Part shown: one piece after another, positions 58,633-64,000 of the stretch | Layout of the letters: the number at the start of each line of letters is the position of its first letter | How positions within the stretch are numbered: the stretch's first letter is position 1 | Assembly (NCBI RefSeq): GCF_019226825.1 | Contig: NZ_CP076643.1 | Span: forward strand, 2,914,001-2,978,000 | Length of the DNA stretch: 64,000 nt | Direction of reading: 5' to 3' | Source: Vibrio ostreae | Lineage (GTDB): Bacteria > Pseudomonadota > Gammaproteobacteria > Enterobacterales > Vibrionaceae | Notes under the pieces: model-generated | Database searches by the model: none | The model's input: the letters and a program-made list of their open reading frames with translations, nothing else | Told to the model about the DNA's origin: nothing | Translations under genes and position numbers: made by a program

Positions 58633-61600
58633 TCAGTTGGTGAGCGGCGCTTCAAACACAGCGACTGACCAGGCCGGTACCGACAACTTGCCCGCGCTGA
58701 TGCTGGCGCCAAAACCCAGTGAGGCGCTGCCGGCTTGTTGCTGGATGCTGTGCAGCTGGTAGCCACTGGCGTCCACGCCGGCAAAATCCGTCACTGCATC
58801 CGGTGACGCGTTCAGTACCACGATCAGGCCCTGGCGTCCGGCATCGATATTGGCATCGTACAGCGCGCCACTGTTATCGAGCTTCATCACGATAAGGCCG
58901 GGGATCTGTGCACTGCCGGTATTGTGGAATGTCACCCGGCGCAGGATTTCACTGCCCTTACCCAGCGTCAGTAGTCCCGAAGACGCACGCAATTGCGTCA
59001 GCTCGGTGAAGTACTGCTTCATGGCACTGATTTGTGCGCTGCCCGGTTTGGCCGCTGCACCGGCACCGTTGATCACTTGCTGGATGACAGTCCAGTTGTC
59101 ACCGTCTTTATCGGCGCGCGGCAGACCGACATCCCAGTTATTGCCTTGCATACTGAAATCAACCCGGTTGAACCAGTCGCCGGAATCGTACGAGTCGCGT
59201 TGCATCGACTTGGAACGCAGCAGTTCACTGCCCATGTGAATAAACGGTACACCCTGGCCAAGCATGGCTGAAGAGAGGCTGACAGCCTGCATTCGTACCC
59301 GGGTGTCAGCAGACGCGGCGTAGTCGATTTTGTATTGGTTGTTGTCCCACAAGGTCTGGTTGTCGTGTTTGGAGACATAGTTCTGAATCTCCCACGCATC
59401 TTCGGCATAACCGGCGGCCTGGCCGTTATAGTCCAGTTCGGCCCCTGTGATCGGGTGATCCTGGCTGTCAGTAAAGGTGAATGCTTTCAGGTTACCCGCC
59501 ATGCCAAGCCGGACCAAATCGGCAAGATGTAGTGCAGTGGCTAAATTATCGCTCGCGGCCAGCTCATTCGGTTGTACGTAGATACCGTTACCAAAACCCT
59601 GATTGGCGCGCAGCGCTTGCTGGCTGTCGAATGGGCCACCACCACGCACGGCATCACGCAGGCGATCAGAGAATGAGCCGATACCTGTGCCGCCCAGATG
59701 AGCCTGGCTGGCCTGGACAAACATGCGGTCATCGGCCACTTCACCAAAGTTCCAGCCTTCACCATAGAAGTAGACATCCGGATTAATCGTCTGGGCGGCT
59801 TGCAGCGTATGCTGGATTTGCGTCAGCGGATGATGGCCCATCAAATCCCAGCGGAAAGCGTCAATTTTGTAGTCGCGCACCCAGGTAGTGATCGAGTCAT
59901 CAATCAGTTTGGCAAACATGCGGTTTTCCGGTGCGGTGTTGGAACAGCAGGTCGAGTTTTCTACCTGGCCCGAGAACTCATTCAGGCGCTGATAATACCA
60001 GGGCACGATCCGGTCGAGCACCGATTTGGAGGACACGCCCGCTTCATTGGTATGGTTATACACCACATCCATCACCACATTCAGGCCGATATCCTGTTTG
60101 ATCGCCATGATCATCGCGCGGAATTCGCGGATGCGGGCCAGTCCGTCGGGAGCGCTGGAATATGAGCCTTCCGGTACGGTGTAGTGGTAAGGATCGTAGC
60201 CCCAGTTAAAACTGTCGACATCTCGCACCAGGGCATTGAGGCGCTGCACGGCCTGCGTCTGCTTGTCATCGCTTTGCAAAGCGCTGAACACCTCGGCCAG
60301 GGTGTCATTACTGCTACAGTAAGCGCCCAATTCGCTGTCGGCGCTGACACTTGACTGCAGTTGGCACAGCTTACTGAATGGCTGGTCGATATCGGCCACT
60401 TGATCCGGGTCTTCGTTAATGGTGGCAATATCGAAGACCGGCAGCAGATGCAGATGGGTGATCCCCGCATCCGCCAGCGCTTTGAGGTGGCTCACGGAGA
60501 CGGAATCACTCTGGGTAAATGCGCTGAACTTGCCGCGATACTGGGCTGGCATGCTGGTATCTGAAGAGGAAAAATCACGCACGTGCGCTTCATACAACAC
60601 AAATTGGGCCGGATTACTTTGTGAGTGAGGAGCCATGAGCGTTGTCCAGCCGCTGGGGGTAACATCGGCACTGTCTAAGTTAACCACCTGACTGTATTGC
60701 GAGTTGAGCGCCAGGCTGTGTGAGTAGGGGTCGGTCACCTCGTACTCCTCGACCTGATCGGTCACCGGATGGTAGACCTTGACCCGGTAACGATAGAAAT
60801 CACCATGGCCCAGACTGGTATCGTTAATAAACCAGCTGCCTGAGGCCCCATCCCAGTTCATCGCCAGCGTCGCCTGCAACTGCTTATCGGCGTTATAGGC
60901 CATCAGTTCTACCGACTGCGCAGTTGGTGCCCAGAGGCGGAAACTGGTGCTATTGCCGTTGACGACAGCACCGTACTCAAGCTGACTGGCGGCATCGGCA
61001 TAGAGTGCATCCAGGGCACTGGCCGGCTGCACTTCGGTTGCGGCTATCACACCACTGCTGTCGCTGGCTACCAGCCATAGCTGGCCTTTAAGCAGGGTTT
61101 TCAGATCGAGCGAGGCATCAGCAAAGTCAAAGTGAAAGGCGTGAAACTCGCCGGCCAGGTGGGGTTTACTGCTCTGCCAGCCGTCACTGGCAGTTTGAGC
61201 AGAGCTGACCACGGCATCAAAATCACGCACCGTTTTACTGTTGCCGTCAAAGCTCATACTGGCGTCTGCTGAGTAATACAAGGCCACGGAGGTTGCCTCA
61301 GCCGATGCGACCAGCAAGGTATTCGCGTCGGCAAAAATGGCACTGGCGCCGCTCAATTCGACCTGGGTCTGAGGTAACCGGGCGAGAGGCTGATAATAAA
61401 CTTTGTCGGTACCCTTAAACACAAATCCGATCGGACCTATCGCGCCCTGCTGAGCAAAATCGAAACTCAGATTGGCCGTCTGGTAATCGCCGTTGCTATG
61501 ACTGTTGGGGATGATATTGATGCAGTTGTTGTTGCTGTTGGTGGGCAAATCCCAATAGGCTCCATAGGTCGGGCTGAAGCCGGTGGGAGCCAAACCCGGC

Positions 61601-62214
61601 CAGGTCGTACTACTGTCAGCATAGCTGGTGCATTCACCTTCATTCCAGACATGCAGGGTAAAGCTATCGCTGTCGCCGTCTTCACTGTGCAGATAAATGC
61701 GGGTGGTATCGGCGGGCAGGTCATTCAGCGGGATTAACTCCGGATAGACAGCCGCGACATTTTGCTGAGTATAAACCTGGTTGTCGGTGCCGAGTTGGGT
61801 CAGATCGATTTTGGCATCATATTCGCCGAGGACTTTATTGCCGTCCACGCGCGGAATGAAGTTGACACACTGGGTGGCATCCTGATTGATAGGGAGCTGC
61901 CAGTACGCACCGAATTGACTGTCGATACCATCAGGGGCTAAGCCCTGAGCCCAGTCTGATGCCATGCCGGTATCGCCGGCAAAGGCATTGCAGTTGTCAT
62001 CGTTCCAGACATACAGGCTGGCATTTTGGTAGGCGTTACTGTCGGTACTGAACGTCGTCACCGTATCACTGGCTTTATAATACACGGTGACCGTCTGGGT
62101 ACGGCTCTTTGCTTGTGGGTCAGACGAAGAATTACAGCCGGCCAGAACTCCGGCGGCGATAACCGGCAGCATCGCCTGCCAGATTACCGAATGAGGCAGA
62201 GTAGGTTTGTTCAC
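58633..62214 (-). CDS. pulA: Lipoprotein pullulanase (alpha-1,6-glucosidase)
   Basis: Debranches pullulan, starch and glycogen at alpha-1,6 bonds, probably at the cell surface. 1193 residues. Lipoprotein signal ending LAGC (C27), then NSSSD; two tandem N-terminal carbohydrate-binding (CBM41/PUD-like) modules at about 40-140 and 165-265. A linker follows, a CBM48-like domain near 415-510, and the GH13 catalytic barrel. Conserved regions: I DVVYNH (D716), II FRWDLMGHH (nucleophile D790), III YGEGWNFGE (acid/base E819), IV KHDNQT (D951). Family length is about 1100. Lipoprotein pullulanases are classical T2SS substrates in Klebsiella; export by the gspC-N system is inferred. Confidence 0.94.
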   Translation of the reverse strand: MNKPTLPHSVIWQAMLPVIAAGVLAGCNSSSDPQAKSRTQTVTVYYKASDTVTTFSTDSNAYQNASLYVWNDDNCNAFAGDTGMASDWAQGLAPDGIDSQFGAYWQLPINQDATQCVNFIPRVDGNKVLGEYDAKIDLTQLGTDNQVYTQQNVAAVYPELIPLNDLPADTTRIYLHSEDGDSDSFTLHVWNEGECTSYADSSTTWPGLAPTGFSPTYGAYWDLPTNSNNNCINIIPNSHSNGDYQTANLSFDFAQQGAIGPIGFVFKGTDKVYYQPLARLPQTQVELSGASAIFADANTLLVASAEATSVALYYSADASMSFDGNSKTVRDFDAVVSSAQTASDGWQSSKPHLAGEFHAFHFDFADASLDLKTLLKGQLWLVASDSSGVIAATEVQPASALDALYADAASQLEYGAVVNGNSTSFRLWAPTAQSVELMAYNADKQLQATLAMNWDGASGSWFINDTSLGHGDFYRYRVKVYHPVTDQVEEYEVTDPYSHSLALNSQYSQVVNLDSADVTPSGWTTLMAPHSQSNPAQFVLYEAHVRDFSSSDTSMPAQYRGKFSAFTQSDSVSVSHLKALADAGITHLHLLPVFDIATINEDPDQVADIDQPFSKLCQLQSSVSADSELGAYCSSNDTLAEVFSALQSDDKQTQAVQRLNALVRDVDSFNWGYDPYHYTVPEGSYSSAPDGLARIREFRAMIMAIKQDIGLNVVMDVVYNHTNEAGVSSKSVLDRIVPWYYQRLNEFSGQVENSTCCSNTAPENRMFAKLIDDSITTWVRDYKIDAFRWDLMGHHPLTQIQHTLQAAQTINPDVYFYGEGWNFGEVADDRMFVQASQAHLGGTGIGSFSDRLRDAVRGGGPFDSQQALRANQGFGNGIYVQPNELAASDNLATALHLADLVRLGMAGNLKAFTFTDSQDHPITGAELDYNGQAAGYAEDAWEIQNYVSKHDNQTLWDNNQYKIDYAASADTRVRMQAVSLSSAMLGQGVPFIHMGSELLRSKSMQRDSYDSGDWFNRVDFSMQGNNWDVGLPRADKDGDNWTVIQQVINGAGAAAKPGSAQISAMKQYFTELTQLRASSGLLTLGKGSEILRRVTFHNTGSAQIPGLIVMKLDNSGALYDANIDAGRQGLIVVLNASPDAVTDFAGVDASGYQLHSIQQQAGSASLGFGASISAGKLSVPAWSVAVFEAPLTN

Positions 62215-62372
62215 GTGGTTGACTCCTGATTATTATGATTTATCCGGCCCATACCGGGATTTATTCAGTCGTCATGCTAGATGCTGGCGGGGTCTACAAA
62301 GTGTGAGTCAGTTTGGCAAAGATAATTTGGTGCCAGAAAAAATCGCAACCTGGAGCAAAAATCACGAAGTGT

Positions 62373-62427
62373 GGGATGAGTTGTAGTGAGTTTAAGCACA
62401 TATTGAAGGTTGAGAGGCAGGGATGAG
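62373..62427. promoter_or_regulatory. Candidate MalT boxes upstream of pulA
   Basis: GGGATGAG occurs at 62373-62380 and 62420-62427, same orientation, 47 bp apart, about 160-210 bp upstream of pulA. The MalT decamer is GGGGA(T/G)GAGG; each copy matches 8 of 10 at best. MalT controls pulA in Klebsiella. Confidence 0.45.
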
Positions 62428-62525
62428 TGCCGGAGGGTGAGCTGCCCGGCGCACACTATGCGCGGGTTCAGTATCGCAACAGCGGTGCAGTCTGGTTGTA
62501 TTAGCGCCATAAGCCGCAACAGCCA

Positions 62526-62567
62526 CCAGATATTTCAGCCGCTTAGTTTGCCGGCTAAAATATCTGG
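62526..62567. repeat. 16-bp inverted repeat after dsbD
   Basis: CCAGATATTTCAGCCG (62526-62541) and CGGCTAAAATATCTGG (62552-62567) with a 10-nt spacer and one mismatch, 28 bp beyond the dsbD stop codon. There is no T-run on either strand. A factor-assisted or structural 3' end is possible. Confidence 0.55.
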
Positions 62568-62594
62568 CTGCAGAGACGACCGCTTAGATCTTGG

Positions 62595-64000
62595 TTACAG
62601 CTTATGCTGCTGCAGATGGGTGAGGAACTCTGCTGCGGGAAGGAAGCCGGTGATACGGGCTGAGTCGAGTGGCTGCCCCTGCGCATCCCAGAACGCGATG
62701 GTTGGCAGGCCGAGTACCTGCAACTGACGCAGCAGTTCGATATCCTGTGGCTGGTTGCGGGTCACATCCGCTTGCAACAGCACGAAGTTACTCAGTTTCT
62801 GCTCGACATCTGGCTGGTGGAAGGTGTACTTCTCGAACTCTTTACACGCCACACACCAGTCAGCGTAGAAGTCGAGCATGACTGCTTTACCTTGCGCGCG
62901 TGCTGTCGCTAGTTGCTGATTGAGATCGGAGACATCGGCTATGCGGGTGAACTCAATCTGTGGCGTGTTTTGCAGCTGGGCAGTGCCGGGCATAAACCAG
63001 TGGTTCAGGGCTGGCTGAGCTGAGGCCAGCAAGCCAAGAATGGCAATGATGCCGAGCAGGCTCTGTTTCCAGCCGGCAAACGGCAGGCTGTTTTTGACAT
63101 GGTACAGCCAGCCGAAAGCGGCCAGTCCCAGTGCTGACCATAAAATAGTGGACCAGCTCTCCGGCAGCAGACGCTCCAGCAGGAAAACCGGAGCGGCGAG
63201 CAGAATGAAACCAAACAGGGTTTTGACTCGATCCATCCAGGCGCCGCCTCTTGGCAGCAGGCGGTTACCGAACATCGCGACCAGAATCAGCGGGATCCCC
63301 ATGCCGAGCGCCAGCGCGTACAAAGCAATCCCGCCAGTCAGCAAATCGCCACTTTGGGCCACGTACAACAAGGCTCCGGAAAGCGGCGCGGTGGTGCAGG
63401 GTGAGCAAACCAGACCGGATATCGCCCCCATGGCAAACACGCCAGCCAGGCTGCCACCTTGTTGCTGATTACTCAGGTCAGCCAGCCAGGTCTGAACTTT
63501 GCCGGGTAATTGGATGGTGTAGAGCCCGAACATCGACAGCGCCAGCACGACAAATAACAGACTCAGGCCGATTAATACATACGGATGCTGCAGCGCGGCC
63601 TGAAACTGTAAACCCGCCTGGGCGACGACCAAACCGAGCAGGGTATAAGTCAGTGCCATTCCTTGCACATAGACCAGGCTGAGCAACAGGGTGCGGCGTT
63701 GTGACAACGGCTTACCACCCAGAACGATACTGGTCAGGATCGGATACATCGGCAGCACACACGGGGTGAACGCGAGACCGATGCCGAGCAGTAAAAACAG
63801 CAGCGGTGTCCACCATGCCGCGGCCAGTTGCGAGGCCAGTGAGTCCTGAGGTGAGGTCGGCAACGATGTTGGCGGCGTCAGTGCTGCTGCTTTCACCTCC
63901 GGGGGCTTGGTCGATGCTGGCGTGCTGCTGTCTGTAAAATGGTTAACCTCGATCACCCGGGTCTCAGGTGGGTAACAGAAGCCAGCCTTGGCGCAGCCCT
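62595..64000 (-). CDS. dsbD: Thiol:disulfide interchange protein DsbD, N-terminus cut by window edge
   Basis: Passes electrons from cytoplasmic thioredoxin across the inner membrane to DsbC, DsbG and CcmG. About 468 residues are visible; full length is about 600. The edge falls inside the N-terminal periplasmic domain, whose redox pair shows as [13 protein letters not shown]. Eight membrane segments follow, with the redox cysteines in [10 protein letters not shown] and [13 protein letters not shown]. The C-terminal thioredoxin domain has [12 protein letters not shown] (CxxC). An internal ATG-like start at 63956 is not the real one because the frame stays open to the edge. Confidence 0.97.
   Translation of the reverse strand, partial: GCAKAGFCYPPETRVIEVNHFTDSSTPASTKPPEVKAAALTPPTSLPTSPQDSLASQLAAAWWTPLLFLLLGIGLAFTPCVLPMYPILTSIVLGGKPLSQRRTLLLSLVYVQGMALTYTLLGLVVAQAGLQFQAALQHPYVLIGLSLLFVVLALSMFGLYTIQLPGKVQTWLADLSNQQQGGSLAGVFAMGAISGLVCSPCTTAPLSGALLYVAQSGDLLTGGIALYALALGMGIPLILVAMFGNRLLPRGGAWMDRVKTLFGFILLAAPVFLLERLLPESWSTILWSALGLAAFGWLYHVKNSLPFAGWKQSLLGIIAILGLLASAQPALNHWFMPGTAQLQNTPQIEFTRIADVSDLNQQLATARAQGKAVMLDFYADWCVACKEFEKYTFHQPDVEQKLSNFVLLQADVTRNQPQDIELLRQLQVLGLPTIAFWDAQGQPLDSARITGFLPAAEFLTHLQQHKL

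Larger units (their letters stand above)
62215..62594. other. pulA upstream region
   Basis: 380 bp between dsbD and pulA, both leftward. It holds a dsbD-proximal hairpin (62526-62567) and two GGGATGAG elements (62373 and 62420) that resemble MalT boxes. I cannot place the -10 of pulA. No gene supported. Confidence 0.45.

Noticed and set aside
62410..62727. 105-codon rightward open frame upstream of pulA
   Set aside because: It runs antisense through the dsbD 3' end and over the inverted repeat; its composition looks like a shadow of dsbD.

Overview
The window is chromosomal DNA from a gamma-proteobacterium, almost certainly a Vibrio. The evidence is a complete, uninterrupted eps-type type II secretion (T2SS) operon (gspC-N) and a gene order that, from memory, follows Vibrio cholerae chromosome 1: glnA/ntrBC, typA, pckA, hslOR, eps, cysQ-nudE, nfuA, bioH, tex, greB, ompR-envZ, recG, trmH, spoT, rpoZ, gmk, actP, nhaP2, an acetate-type response regulator, then dsbD. 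I cannot resolve the species. I see no tRNA, rRNA, insertion sequence, CRISPR array or prophage. Coding density is high and most genes are core.

Layout. 1-8200: adenosine deaminase (cut by the left edge) and nitrogen control (ntrC, ntrB, a DUF4124 protein, glnA), then typA on the other strand. 8200-13400: DUF2959 lipoprotein, the yihY-dtd-fabY group, a convergent AsmA-like gene. 13400-16770: pckA, hslO, hslR. 16950-28240: twelve T2SS genes, tightly packed. 28300-32710: cysQ-nudE, nfuA, comF, divergent bioH, a hypothetical gene. 32790-36450: tex, a membrane protein, greB. 36580-42110: a self-contained gluconate/Entner-Doudoroff module (gntR, edd, gntK, GntP-family permease, eda). 42390-44490: ompR-envZ. 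44610-52490: leftward xanP, recG, trmH, spoT, rpoZ, gmk. 52870-58450: queuosine-precursor transporter, acetate symporter pair, K+/H+ antiporter, CrbR-like regulator. 58630-64000: a large lipoprotein pullulanase and dsbD (cut by the right edge).

How the parts work together. The gluconate module carries its own repressor, two abutting GntR operators and a CRP-like site in the 160-bp divergent promoter region; it covers uptake, phosphorylation, dehydration and aldol cleavage. The nitrogen block has recognisable NtrC sites and a -24/-12 promoter at glnA, with a 14-bp hairpin at the predicted 5' end of the glnA mRNA. The pullulanase is the classical kind of lipoprotein exported by a T2SS, and a T2SS is encoded 30 kb away. 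The actP/DUF4212 pair lies near a CrbR-like regulator of the type that controls the acetate switch.

Most interesting signals. (1) A compact preQ1-I-like pseudoknot sits directly on the ribosome binding site of the yhhQ-type queuosine-precursor transporter. (2) The xanP leader carries a consensus-like promoter, two PurR-like operators and a nested hairpin whose one imperfect pair is allowed only in the mRNA strand. (3) The T2SS has a terminator-like hairpin just after the major pseudopilin gene gspG. (4) glnA has the 5'-terminal hairpin noted above. Known protein families explain nearly all the coding sequence, so the novelty is mainly in non-coding regulatory structure. I see no wholly unknown multi-gene system.
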